Assembly (NCBI GenBank): GCA_029244465.1
Contig: JAQWQN010000105.1
Coordinates: 1-19,076, forward strand
DNA from: Pseudomonadales bacterium
GTDB lineage: Bacteria > Pseudomonadota > Gammaproteobacteria > Pseudomonadales > Azotimanducaceae
DNA length: 19,076 nucleotides
Reading direction: 5' to 3'
Shown: one piece after another, positions 1 through 7,290 of the stretch
Numbering within the stretch: position 1 is the stretch's first letter
How the letters are laid out: each line of letters opens with the position of its first letter
Notes under the pieces: model-generated
The model's input: only the letters and a program-made list of their open reading frames with translations
Database searches by the model: none
Told to the model about the DNA's origin: nothing
Position numbers and translations under genes: made by a program

Positions 1-771
1 CAATTTACCGCCGGGCGCGGCGCAGGCATCGAGGGTTGGCGAAATTTGAAGCTGACCGCCTGTTTGGTCAATTAATAGTCGAGCCGCGCATTGGGCGCCA
101 ACATCTTGAATCGAAACTTGGCCAGTCGCGAAACCGGGTAAATCCTCTGTTCGACACGGTTTTGTCAAAATGACGGTTTCAGGGAATGGTCCGGATCGAA
201 ACTCTAGCCCGGCTTGTGTCAGCGCCGACCGATAGTCTATCGGTGAGATCTGCCGGATATTGATTCGTAATGCCATGGGTGCCCGAGTTAACGACGCTTG
301 CAGGAGTTCAATTGATTGGTCTGGATATTGACCCGTGATGAGGGACTTTAACCATTTCGGATATTGATTGATTGGGTCGAACGATCGTTCGAATTTTTTC
401 TTCTCAATGTCCCGTGCGGCGTGCCGTAAAATGGCGTTGACTAATTTTTTTGCCCAGGATCTTTTGAGCGCATTACAAGCGGAGACAGCTTCGTTAATGA
501 CAGCATGGTCAGGGATGGACATAAATTTAAGTTGGTAAGCGCCAACTAACAATAAGCACCAGACTTCATTGTCTTTTGCTCTAAGGGGTTTGTCTAAATA
601 TTCGCTGACCTGTTGTGATAAACCCGGTAGGTAACGAATTACGCCATAAATTGTTTCTCGTGCTTCGGGGAATACCTTCTCGTTGACAACCTGATCGATC
701 GTTCGGTTATCGAAAATAATCGCATTCAGGCATCGAGCACACAGCGCGCGTTGTCCGCTGGAGCCCTTCAA
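1..771 (-). CDS. rsmB: 16S rRNA (cytosine-967-C5)-methyltransferase RsmB, 3' part outside the window
   Basis: RsmB (Sun/Fmu) uses SAM to make m5C967 in 16S rRNA. The visible 257 residues are the N-terminal NusB-like helical domain and the start of the Rossmann methyltransferase domain. Recognisable stretches are VNAILRH, a linker ending in SIQDVGAQ, and the SAM-binding motif DACAAPGGK just before the window edge; the catalytic cysteines lie beyond the edge. The proposed start is TTG (769-771), giving LKGSSGQRALCARCLNAI, which lines up with the usual RsmB N-terminus. No in-frame ATG lies nearby. This TTG overlaps the fmt stop as TTGA, so translation is probably coupled to fmt. Third gene of def-fmt-rsmB. 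The function is sure; the start is inferred. Confidence 0.93.
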   Translation of the reverse strand, partial: MKGSSGQRALCARCLNAIIFDNRTIDQVVNEKVFPEARETIYGVIRYLPGLSQQVSEYLDKPLRAKDNEVWCLLLVGAYQLKFMSIPDHAVINEAVSACNALKRSWAKKLVNAILRHAARDIEKKKFERSFDPINQYPKWLKSLITGQYPDQSIELLQASLTRAPMALRINIRQISPIDYRSALTQAGLEFRSGPFPETVILTKPCRTEDLPGFATGQVSIQDVGAQCAARLLIDQTGGQLQISPTLDACAAPGGKL

Positions 772-1760
772 CTGACGGTAGTTCCAGGTGTCAGGATCTG
801 TCTAAACCCGTTGAGTAAATGGGTACCATCCAAAACGGCGCCCTTGCCTCCCTCGAATTTGAGTCGGGTTATTAGCAATCTGCCGGTTGCGCATTGGATA
901 GTGACGCCCTCCCTCGATAGCGACGAAATGCTACCTACCGTGCCTGCCGCAGCGGGAGTAGAGGCATCCACTTCCTCACCAGCAAGTAGTTGCGCTGATT
1001 TGCCGGCAATGCGGCAGCGAACGGGCATGCGTGCGGCTAATGCGTTGATTTTTCTAGCGACTTGAAGCGCTGACTGGTGGCAGTCCAGCACTCGATCTTC
1101 ACTCGTGAGTTTACGGGCATAGTTGGCGCCAATTTTTCTTTGTGCAGCGGGTGTTGGCGGCGCTGAGTTAGTCGCTTTGGCGAGCCTAAATTCTTCCAGG
1201 ACGGCGATTAAGTCGCGGCTCCCGACCTCGGCGAGTTTGAGTTCTAACGCCTCTATCTCTTGATGGTTCTTGATGGCAACTTCGGAGTGTTTGTATACCG
1301 GTCCCGTGTCTAGTCCTTCGTCCATCTGCATGATACAGGTGCCGGTTTTCTCGTCACCAGCCATGTAAGCTCGCTCTATGGGTGCTGCGCCGCGCCACCG
1401 TGGTAATGAAGAAGCATGTACGTTAAGACAGCCAAAGCGCGGAACATCGAGGATTGGTGCGGGCAAAATCAGACCGTATGCCACCACGACCAGGATATCC
1501 GGAACATAGCTTGCGAGCCTAGAGGCGGCATCTGCGTTGCGTAACGTGACGGGCTGTTCAACGGGAAATTGGGCGGCCGTGGCCGATAACTTCACCGGAT
1601 TTGGTCGTAATCTTCGCCCGCGACCTTGTGGTCGGTCAGGTTGCGTATAGACCACGACTGGCAGGATACCAGCTGCAATGAGGTTGTTGAGTACAATGTC
1701 GGCAAACTGTGGGCTCCCGGCAAAGGCCATACGGAGGTTATTTGAATCTGCCTGAGTCAC
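768..1760 (-). CDS. fmt: Methionyl-tRNA formyltransferase
   Basis: Fmt formylates initiator Met-tRNA using 10-formyl-THF. The N-terminal formyltransferase domain has FAGSPQFA near the start, the substrate loop HASSLPRWRGAAPIERA and the catalytic triad Asn113, His115 and Asp151 (the Asp in GLDTG). A C-terminal OB-like domain follows. The open frame runs back to an ATG at 1859, inside def, and there is an internal ATG at 1730. I choose GTG at 1758-1760: it forms a GTGA overlap with the def stop and gives the N-terminus VTQADSNNLRMAFAGSP, whose lead length matches E. coli Fmt. The product is then 330 residues, close to the usual 315. It acts with def, directly upstream, in the formyl-methionine cycle. 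Confidence 0.96.
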   Translation of the reverse strand: MTQADSNNLRMAFAGSPQFADIVLNNLIAAGILPVVVYTQPDRPQGRGRRLRPNPVKLSATAAQFPVEQPVTLRNADAASRLASYVPDILVVVAYGLILPAPILDVPRFGCLNVHASSLPRWRGAAPIERAYMAGDEKTGTCIMQMDEGLDTGPVYKHSEVAIKNHQEIEALELKLAEVGSRDLIAVLEEFRLAKATNSAPPTPAAQRKIGANYARKLTSEDRVLDCHQSALQVARKINALAARMPVRCRIAGKSAQLLAGEEVDASTPAAAGTVGSISSLSREGVTIQCATGRLLITRLKFEGGKGAVLDGTHLLNGFRQILTPGTTVS

Positions 1761-2260
1761 GCGTTTAACTTTTGTTGCTTTATTAGTTTCTTGCGAATGC
1801 GGTTTCTTTTCAGGCCAGACAAATAGTCCACAAAAAGCTTTCCTTCTAGATGGTCGCATTCGTGTTGTATACAGACGGCCAATAAACCTTCCGCTTCGAA
1901 ATCTTGTGCGGAGCCATCTATATGTAATGCGCTAACCGAAATCTGCTCCAATCTCGTCACGGTTTCGTAGAAGCCTGGTACGGATAGACAGCCTTCTTCC
2001 GCCTCGAAGGGCTCGCCAATAAGCGTTAGTTTCGGGTTAATCAGAATGTACGGCTTGTCTCGAGTCTCAGAGATATCGACCACTATAATACGCTGATGAA
2101 CGTTTACTTGGGTGGCCGCCAGACCAATACCCGGCGCGTCGTACATGGTTTCCAACATATCCTCTGTGAGTTTCTTGAGCGATGCGTCAAATTCGAAGAC
2201 GGGTTTTGCCTCTGTGCGTAGACGCGGATCCGGGTATTGAAGGATGTTAAGTAAACTCAT
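1757..2260 (-). CDS. def: Peptide deformylase
   Basis: Def removes the formyl group from nascent proteins in the cytoplasm. At 167 residues it is almost exactly the length of the E. coli enzyme. All three signature motifs are intact: GIGLAATQ (residues 44-51), EEGCLSVPG with metal ligand Cys91, and QHECDHLEG with metal ligands His133 and His137 and catalytic Glu134. It is the first gene of the def-fmt-rsmB operon and overlaps fmt by four bases. It is transcribed divergently from the LysM gene across about 240 bases. No strong ribosome binding site is visible before the ATG. Confidence 0.97.
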   Translation of the reverse strand: MSLLNILQYPDPRLRTEAKPVFEFDASLKKLTEDMLETMYDAPGIGLAATQVNVHQRIIVVDISETRDKPYILINPKLTLIGEPFEAEEGCLSVPGFYETVTRLEQISVSALHIDGSAQDFEAEGLLAVCIQHECDHLEGKLFVDYLSGLKRNRIRKKLIKQQKLNA

Positions 2261-2326
2261 AATAGCTATTCGAGCGGTGTGAACTGTCTCTAGTATTGCT
2301 CTAAGACGTGCTGCTAAGATGGCGTG

Positions 2327-2356
2327 ATTATAACGGTTAGCACGCTTGTCTTTGAA
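2327..2356 (-). promoter_or_regulatory. Candidate sigma70 promoter of def-fmt-rsmB
   Basis: On the minus strand a perfect -10 box TATAAT (2332 to 2327) is preceded, after 18 bases, by TTCAAA (2356 to 2351), which matches TTGACA in four of six positions. Transcription would start near 2320 and give a leader of about 60 bases before the def ATG. The rest of the divergent gap (2261-2501) shows no comparably good promoter for the LysM gene. Confidence 0.45.
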
Positions 2357-2501
2357 GTTATGAAGTTTTTTAGACTTGAATTAGCGCCGACAAGGTTCTG
2401 GACAGTAACATGGGCGGTTCGCCAAAGCGCCCTGTAATTATCCTTACTAATAAGGGGTCGAACAAAGGATGTGTGCAGACGTGTATCTCCGGAAGAGCAA
2501 A

Positions 2502-3590
2502 ATGCCTAAATCGCTGCGCAGCTTTGTAAGCGGGTGCTTACTAACGGTCTCGCTTATAGCGGGCGGCGTTTTAGGAGTGTCGTCAGCTATGGCCAATGAC
2601 ATCGCCGAACATCTGAAGCCGGGCCACCCCGAGGTCTACACCGTTGTCAAAGGTGATACGCTGTGGGATATCAGCGGAGTCTTTCTATCAAGGCCTTGGC
2701 TGTGGCCCGAAATTTGGCAGATCAATCCCCAGATCGACAACCCACACCTCATTTATCCGGGCGACGAAATTTCGCTGGTTTATGTCAATGGCCAACCGCG
2801 CTTGTCGCTGCGACGCGGTGAGGCGGGTAGAACATTCAAAATGTCGCCGTCGGATAGTGTAACGTTGGCGCCGCAAATTCGCGCGACGCCATTAGATGCT
2901 GCCATACCAACAATCAGCCTCGACGCAATTCAAGGCTTCTTGGTCCAAAACCGCATAGTCGATGACGCGACTTTGCTGGCTGCACCTTACGTTGTGGAAG
3001 GCGAAGGTAAGCGCTTGGTCCTCGGTGCTGGCGATAGAGTGTATGTCCGAGGCGCATTAGCTGATGGTGAGGCTTTCAGCCTTGTGCGGCGTGGACCGTT
3101 GTACGTCGACCCGCAGACGGAAGAGGTGCTTGGTCGCGAAGCAACCTATATAGGAATGGGAACATCTGTTGCGCAAGATACTGACGTATCGACCCTGCGC
3201 GTCACCAGTACCCGCGAGGAAGTGCAAATCGGAGACCGTGTCCTTCCCACGGAAGCGCGTAGCGTCGACTCCAACTTCTTCCCGAGTGCGCCGGAAGGAG
3301 ACTTGCGTGGCGAGATCATTTCAGTCGTCAGCGGTGTCACTCAGGTTGGCCAATACGACGTAGTCGTACTCAACCGAGGTGAGCGAGAAGGATTAGAAGT
3401 TGGTAACGTCCTCGCGATCTACAAAAAAGGCGCATTAACACGTGATCGAATAGCCAACGAAACAATCCAGCTGCCAAGCGAACGTGCCGGATTGCTGATG
3501 GTGTTTCGTACATTTGATAAATTATCCTACGGCCTAGTGCTAATGACAGAGCGTCCACTCTCGGTGAGTGACGAGGTGCGAAACCCTTAA
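2502..3590 (+). CDS. Secreted LysM-domain protein
   Basis: A 362-residue exported protein of the LysM family commonly found directly upstream of dprA in gammaproteobacteria. A signal peptide is clear: basic MPKSLR, a hydrophobic core, then a likely cleavage after Ala-Met-Ala (residues 29-31). A LysM domain covers about residues 46-94 (YTVVKGDTLWDIS through IYPGDEISLV) and probably binds peptidoglycan. The roughly 265 residues after it form a domain of unknown function without catalytic motifs I recognise. I chose ATG 2502 over the in-frame ATG 2469 because GGAAG lies at a good distance before 2502 and the signal peptide then begins properly. Its end overlaps the open frame of dprA. Confidence 0.88.
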   Translation: MPKSLRSFVSGCLLTVSLIAGGVLGVSSAMANDIAEHLKPGHPEVYTVVKGDTLWDISGVFLSRPWLWPEIWQINPQIDNPHLIYPGDEISLVYVNGQPRLSLRRGEAGRTFKMSPSDSVTLAPQIRATPLDAAIPTISLDAIQGFLVQNRIVDDATLLAAPYVVEGEGKRLVLGAGDRVYVRGALADGEAFSLVRRGPLYVDPQTEEVLGREATYIGMGTSVAQDTDVSTLRVTSTREEVQIGDRVLPTEARSVDSNFFPSAPEGDLRGEIISVVSGVTQVGQYDVVVLNRGEREGLEVGNVLAIYKKGALTRDRIANETIQLPSERAGLLMVFRTFDKLSYGLVLMTERPLSVSDEVRNP

Positions 3591-4737
3591 TCCTAAAGCG
3601 CAGTTCCCTGACAACAGGCAGGGTCTTTCTCGCCTGGCGTCGTTGGCGTCTTCAGAAAATACTGTGCCACCCGTTGCGACCAAGACTTTCGTTCTGACGC
3701 CTGAGACACAAACACTACTTTGGATGTTGCAACGGTGGACCCGGAGCGCGATTGTTGCTGCACTCGAAGAAGGTCCAGATAGCCACAAAGACCCCGATTC
3801 AGCGATTGTATTCCTCCGTCAGCAGAAACCGACGCAGCCACGTACCCGTCACTGGGCAGGTATGCGACCAACACAAGCCAGCAAAGTCGTTGGGTATCTA
3901 GATCCAGATTACCCAGCAGTGCTCAAAGCGATACCTGATCCACCGCTCGTGCTTGAAATGCTTGGGAATACAAGTTTGCTTGCTCGACCAAATGTAGCGG
4001 TGGTCGGCGCACGGCGGTGTACGCGTGTAGGTGCAGAGATCGCCGAGCGGTTTGCCCGGGAACTGGGCACCGCGGGTGTTGTCATAACGAGCGGCTTGGC
4101 ACTTGGGATTGATGGTGCGGCGCATCGTGGCGCGCTAGCAAGTTCAAGCGGAACGATCGCCTGTCTAGGCTCCGGAATTGCTCAGATATACCCAAAATCT
4201 CATGCGCGTCTTGCTGAGCAGATCGGTGCGGCGGAGGGACTGGTGATTAGCGAGTATGCCGCTACTGTCTCACCACGCCCGTACCACTTCCCGGAAAGAA
4301 ACCGACTCATTAGCGGTCTCAGCAACGGCGTCTTACTGGTAGAAGCGGGTGAAAAAAGCGGCTCATTGATTACTGCTCGTCTGGCGCTCGAGCAGGGTCG
4401 AGAGGTCTTTGCGATACCGGGACCGATAAATAACCCGACCAGTCGCGGCTGCCATCGCTTGATTCGACAAGGCGCGGAGCTAGTCTCTGACTCTGGCCAA
4501 ATTCTTGAGTCACTCGGCATTGAGCCGATTTCAACACCGACGGCGCCAATACATGGTCTGAGTGGTGAACAGGCCTACCTCGTCAAACTAGTCTCAGGCT
4601 TTGCCGTGCAATTTGATCAACTGGTTGAGCTGACGGGGTGGCCGGAAGATCGACTATTTGTAGAATTGTCCCTGCTCGAGCTGACTGGAATTGTCCGTCA
4701 GGCGAGCGACGGGTATATTGCCACGTCTTTACTATAG
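3568..4737 (+). CDS. dprA: DNA-processing protein DprA (Smf)
   Basis: DprA binds incoming single-stranded DNA and loads RecA during natural transformation. The Rossmann-like core is intact: VAVVGARR (143-150), TSGLALGIDGAAHRGAL (174-190), FPERNRLISGLSNGVLLVEA (241-260) and SGSLITARLALEQGREVFAIPGPI (264-287). A C-terminal winged-helix-like tail ends the protein. The start is uncertain. The frame opens at GTG 3568, overlapping the LysM gene by 23 bases, but the first 40 or so residues are unlike the family. GTG 3664 would give about 357 residues, nearer the E. coli N-terminus. Neither has a clear ribosome binding site. The gene lies in the classic LysM-dprA-tsaC-aroE order, with purE inserted after it. 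Confidence 0.95.
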   Translation: MTRCETLNPKAQFPDNRQGLSRLASLASSENTVPPVATKTFVLTPETQTLLWMLQRWTRSAIVAALEEGPDSHKDPDSAIVFLRQQKPTQPRTRHWAGMRPTQASKVVGYLDPDYPAVLKAIPDPPLVLEMLGNTSLLARPNVAVVGARRCTRVGAEIAERFARELGTAGVVITSGLALGIDGAAHRGALASSSGTIACLGSGIAQIYPKSHARLAEQIGAAEGLVISEYAATVSPRPYHFPERNRLISGLSNGVLLVEAGEKSGSLITARLALEQGREVFAIPGPINNPTSRGCHRLIRQGAELVSDSGQILESLGIEPISTPTAPIHGLSGEQAYLVKLVSGFAVQFDQLVELTGWPEDRLFVELSLLELTGIVRQASDGYIATSLL

Positions 4738-4751
4738 GGAGTTGTGTCGAG

Positions 4752-5246
4752 ATGGCGTGGGTAGCAATATTGATGGGGTCGGAGTCCGATTGGCCGGTGA
4801 TGAAAGGGACGACGGGTGTGCTCAATGATCTGGGTATTGAATTTGAGGTGCGGGTGACGAGCGCACACCGTACGCCGGAGGAAACCAAACAGTACATCCA
4901 GGATGCTGAAGCACGTAATTGTGGGGTGTTTATATGTGCGGCCGGCATGGCGGCGCACTTAGCGGGCGCCGTAGCGGCTCACACTGTGAGACCAGTGATC
5001 GGCGTGCCGATCGATAGTGGACCCCTGCAGGGGTTTGATGCCTTACTGTCAACTGTGCAAATGCCTGGCGGGATCCCGGTTGCCACGGTCGCCGTCGGAA
5101 AAGCAGGCGCGAAGAATGCGGCGTATCTTGCCGGACAAATGCTGTCGTTAGGTGACGAATCTTTAGCAAAAAAATTGGTTGATGATCGAGCCACAAACAG
5201 GGCGAAAGTTGCTAAACAGAACGAATCTGTGCAGGCAGATTTGTAG
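4752..5246 (+). CDS. purE: N5-carboxyaminoimidazole ribonucleotide mutase, PurE
   Basis: PurE converts N5-CAIR to CAIR in purine synthesis. The protein has 164 residues (E. coli 169). It shows the phosphate-binding loop MGSESD (8-13), the catalytic SAHRTP with His39, AAGMAAHLAG, and GIPVATVAVGKAGAKNAA. This is the class I (bacterial mutase) pattern, which normally works with PurK. The frame is open further upstream inside dprA, but only ATG 4752 gives the family N-terminus AWVAILMGS, and GGGAG just after the dprA stop serves as ribosome binding site. The partner purK is not adjacent, which is unusual, and must be elsewhere. Confidence 0.96.
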   Translation: MAWVAILMGSESDWPVMKGTTGVLNDLGIEFEVRVTSAHRTPEETKQYIQDAEARNCGVFICAAGMAAHLAGAVAAHTVRPVIGVPIDSGPLQGFDALLSTVQMPGGIPVATVAVGKAGAKNAAYLAGQMLSLGDESLAKKLVDDRATNRAKVAKQNESVQADL

Positions 5247-5270
5247 TACGAAGCCAGGCTGGCGCATTCC

Positions 5271-5840
5271 ATGGCGGAAGCAAATGATGAGTTGAATCGC
5301 GCGGCCCTCGATGCTGCGCTCGATGTTTTGGCCGGTGGCGGGGTCGTTGCCCATGCGACCGAAGGGGTCTGGGGTTTTGCTTGCGATGCTGGGTGCACAG
5401 TAGCCGTCGAGAAAATCCTGGCGATAAAACAGCGTGCGGTCGAAAAGGGCTTGATTGTGATTGCAGGCTCTATTGAAGTGTTTGGCCCAGAGCTCGCGAC
5501 GCTTTCCGAATCTCAAGTAGCGGCAATTAAGGCCACGTGGCCGGGACCGCATACTTGGATCTTACCCAACCAAAGGTTCGACGCGCGGGTGACCGGTTCG
5601 AGGCCAACAATCGCCTGCCGTGTTCCTGGCCATGTACAGGCGCGAGCGTTGGCGGCGAGCTTCGGGCAACCATTGATATCGACGTCTGCAAATCGATCCG
5701 GTCAGCCAGCCGTAACACAAGAAAGTGAGGCTCGGGAACTGTTCAGTGAGGAGGTCGATTGGATCCTGCCTGGTCGGGTACAAAATGTTGGCGTGCCAAG
5801 CACCATTCATCAGGTTGGTGGTGGCATAATCCGGGGTTAG
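5271..5840 (+). CDS. tsaC: Threonylcarbamoyl-AMP synthase TsaC (YrdC/Sua5 family)
   Basis: TsaC makes threonylcarbamoyl-AMP from threonine, bicarbonate and ATP, the first step to t6A37 in ANN-decoding tRNAs. The 189 residues match the short TsaC form (E. coli 190), without the extra Sua5 domain. Motifs seen: HATEGVWGFACDA (28-40), KQRAVEKGLIVIA (53-65), WPGPHTW (90-96) and STSANRSG (137-144). The usual TE(A/G)V(F/W)G threonine-binding segment is intact. The ribosome binding site before ATG 5271 is weak. It lies 24 bases after purE and 19 bases before aroE, so is probably in one transcript with them. Confidence 0.94.
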   Translation: MAEANDELNRAALDAALDVLAGGGVVAHATEGVWGFACDAGCTVAVEKILAIKQRAVEKGLIVIAGSIEVFGPELATLSESQVAAIKATWPGPHTWILPNQRFDARVTGSRPTIACRVPGHVQARALAASFGQPLISTSANRSGQPAVTQESEARELFSEEVDWILPGRVQNVGVPSTIHQVGGGIIRG

Positions 5841-5859
5841 AGCTAACGAGTATGAACAC

Positions 5860-6711
5860 GTGAAAACTCGATTACAGGTGGTTGGTGATCCGGTGGGTCA
5901 TTCCTTGTCGCCGGATATCCACGATCTTTTTGCCGCACAACTCGGTGACCTAGTGAGCTATGGGTCCGAAACCGTACCCGTGGGGCAATTTAAGGTGAGA
6001 GCGGACGCTTTTCGTCAGGCAGGTGGTATAGGCATGAACGTTACCGTCCCACATAAGGCGGTCGCGTTTGCGTATGTAGATTTGCCAAGTGTTGATGCTC
6101 GAGCCGCCAAGGCGGTGAACACGATCCACTTTTGCGCGGACGGTGTTTGTCGCGGTCATAACACGGATGGCCAGGGTCTGGTGCGAGATTTGGCGAATCG
6201 ATGGGGCGTGGACCTTGCTCAAGCCAATGTTCTCATTCTTGGCGCGGGTGGCGCAACAAGAGGTGTTGTTCTGCCACTTTTCGATGCTGGTGTTGGCTCG
6301 ATCTTGATTGCCAACCGAACGCTCGACAAAGCGAATGCGCTATGTGCCGATTTGCGTCGGCATGTGCCAGCCCGTGCGCAGTTAAAAAGTGTCGCGATGA
6401 CAGCTGATTTGACGGGTCAAGACGTCGATTTAGTAATCAATGCCACGTCTGCCGGTTTAGCCGGACAGGATTTGGCGTTACCGATTAGTATCAAACAACT
6501 CGAATCGACATTCTGCTATGACATGAGCTATGGGCCTAATGCGGCCTTTCACAAGCAGATGAGCGGCCAGGCCAAGCAAAGTGTCGACGGCCTAGGCATG
6601 TTGATAGAGCAAGCGGCGCTTAGTTATGAAATTTGGCTGGGTCGAAGACCAGACACCAACCCTGTCTACGATAGCATTCTAGCCGGGTTAGCGGTCAAGG
6701 AAGGCTTGTGA
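5860..6711 (+). CDS. aroE: Shikimate dehydrogenase (NADP+)
   Basis: AroE reduces 3-dehydroshikimate in the aromatic amino acid pathway. The substrate domain has GHSLSP (13-18), NVTVPHK with catalytic Lys66, AVNT (Asn87) and NTDG with catalytic Asp103. The NADP domain has GAGGATRG (128-135) and the NRT loop (152-154) that reads the 2'-phosphate. At 283 residues the length is normal. The start is GTG 5860; an ATG eight bases upstream is in another frame and stops after three codons. The stop shares its last base with the start of the next gene. Confidence 0.96.
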   Translation: MKTRLQVVGDPVGHSLSPDIHDLFAAQLGDLVSYGSETVPVGQFKVRADAFRQAGGIGMNVTVPHKAVAFAYVDLPSVDARAAKAVNTIHFCADGVCRGHNTDGQGLVRDLANRWGVDLAQANVLILGAGGATRGVVLPLFDAGVGSILIANRTLDKANALCADLRRHVPARAQLKSVAMTADLTGQDVDLVINATSAGLAGQDLALPISIKQLESTFCYDMSYGPNAAFHKQMSGQAKQSVDGLGMLIEQAALSYEIWLGRRPDTNPVYDSILAGLAVKEGL

Positions 6712-6980
6712 TGCGAAGGTTTATCGCAGGCGCAGTCTGTCCGGAGTGTCGAGCGCTTGACCGGATCGTTATAGAGGTCGGCGAGTTGGTGGAAACAGAA
6801 TCTCAGCGCTGTGTTGAATGTGGTTACACCGTGAGCCAAAAGGTCGGTACTGCGTCGGTTGCCGGTATTCCAAGGGGAAAGCCGGAGCGTCGTGAGCGGG
6901 GTTCGCAATCGACCGCGGCGCAGGCGCTACAAATCATGGATTTGCATTCGCAAGCTAAGCCAGCAGATAAACCAAAATAG
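6711..6980 (+). CDS. Small zinc-ribbon protein, YheV-like (DUF2387)
   Basis: An 89-residue protein of unknown function with the YheV signature: RRFIAGAVCPECRALD at the N-terminus, then RCVECGY. The four cysteines (10, 13, 34, 37) form two CxxC knuckles, as in a structural zinc ribbon. The C-terminal 40 residues are polar and look disordered. The start is ATG 6711, whose A is also the last base of the aroE stop (TGATG), so it is translationally coupled to aroE. A GTG directly before it is an alternative. It closes the operon; no terminator is visible after it. Confidence 0.82.
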   Translation: MRRFIAGAVCPECRALDRIVIEVGELVETESQRCVECGYTVSQKVGTASVAGIPRGKPERRERGSQSTAAQALQIMDLHSQAKPADKPK

Positions 6981-6992
6981 TCGATATTGAAG

Positions 6993-7020
6993 TTGCTGTT
7001 GAGATTTTCGTTGCTATAAT
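6993..7020 (+). promoter_or_regulatory. Candidate sigma70 promoter of the cox operon
   Basis: A perfect -10 box TATAAT (7015-7020) follows TTGCTG (6993-6998) after 16 bases. The bases just after the -10 are very GC rich (GCCGCGCG), a discriminator type often linked with growth-rate or stringent control. Transcription would start near 7027. The -35 box is only a partial match, so an activator may contribute. Confidence 0.5.
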
Positions 7021-7140
7021 GCCGCGCGTTGGCGGGCAGCTACATGCGTCTATCACGTCAACATCTACCAAATAGGAATTCGCGAAACTCAATTCGACCA
7101 AGGTCGTATAGGCCTAGTTTGCGCCAGAATTGTAGTTGCG

Positions 7141-7170
7141 TTTTGGTAAGTAGAGATGTCAAAACCAAGA
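7141..7170 (+). promoter_or_regulatory. Leader hairpin 1 of the cox operon
   Basis: TTTTGGT (7141-7147) can pair with ACCAAGA (7164-7170), giving seven pairs with one U-G wobble, around a 16-base loop. The loop contains the ATG (7156) of a possible leader peptide. No T tract follows. Seen by pairing only; stability not computed. Confidence 0.35.
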
Positions 7171-7193
7171 AATTTAAGCGATGCCGAGGACGG

Positions 7194-7207
7194 TAGGCGC
7201 AAGCCTA
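7194..7207 (+). promoter_or_regulatory. Leader hairpin 2 with GNRA tetraloop
   Basis: TAGGC (7194-7198) and GCCTA (7203-7207) form a perfect five-pair stem closed by the GNRA tetraloop GCAA. An outer GCCG (7183-7186) with CGGC (7212-7215) could extend it across an internal loop. GNRA loops are typical of folded RNA, which supports a role in the transcript. Confidence 0.45.
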
Positions 7208-7221
7208 TGGCCGGCGTTAGT

Positions 7222-7239
7222 TAGGTCTACGCAGACCTA
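7222..7239 (+). promoter_or_regulatory. Leader hairpin 3
   Basis: TAGGTCT (7222-7228) and AGACCTA (7233-7239) form a perfect seven-pair stem with loop ACGC. It lies about 50 bases before the coxB start and has no T tract, so it is more likely a stability, processing or protein-binding element than a terminator. As DNA it could equally be an operator for a dimeric regulator. Confidence 0.45.
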
Positions 7240-7290
7240 TAGGACGACGTAAGTGATTATAAGCAGATACCAGAAGCGAGACTTTACGCG

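Larger units (their letters stand above)
6981..7290 (+). other. 310-base non-coding stretch: promoter and structured leader of the cox operon
   Basis: No convincing gene lies here. The stretch holds a promoter near 6993-7020 and then about 265 bases of leader before coxB. The leader has a short CGACC-AA-GGTCG inverted repeat (7095-7106), the palindrome TAGGCCTA (7109-7116) and three hairpins listed separately. A possible 22-codon reading frame (7156-7224) lies among the hairpins. None of the hairpins is followed by a T tract, so they do not look like ordinary terminators. It does not match a tRNA or a riboswitch class that I recognise. Confidence 0.6.

Noticed and set aside
751..1065. Open frame of about 104 codons on the plus strand over fmt
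   Set aside because: It lies fully opposite the strongly supported rsmB and fmt genes and shows no family motif or ribosome binding site.
5852..5863. Three-codon frame ATG AAC ACG TGA overlapping the aroE GTG start
   Set aside because: A start-stop of this size arises easily by chance and no ribosome binding site favours it; it only rules out that ATG as the aroE start.
7222..7239. Leader hairpin 3 read as a terminator of the aroE operon
   Set aside because: The stem is followed by TAGGACGACG, not a T tract, and it lies far downstream of the last aroE-operon gene.
7021..7290. tRNA, 6S-like RNA or known riboswitch in the cox leader
   Set aside because: No cloverleaf, no TTC-loop signature and no riboswitch core that I recognise; only separate small hairpins are visible.
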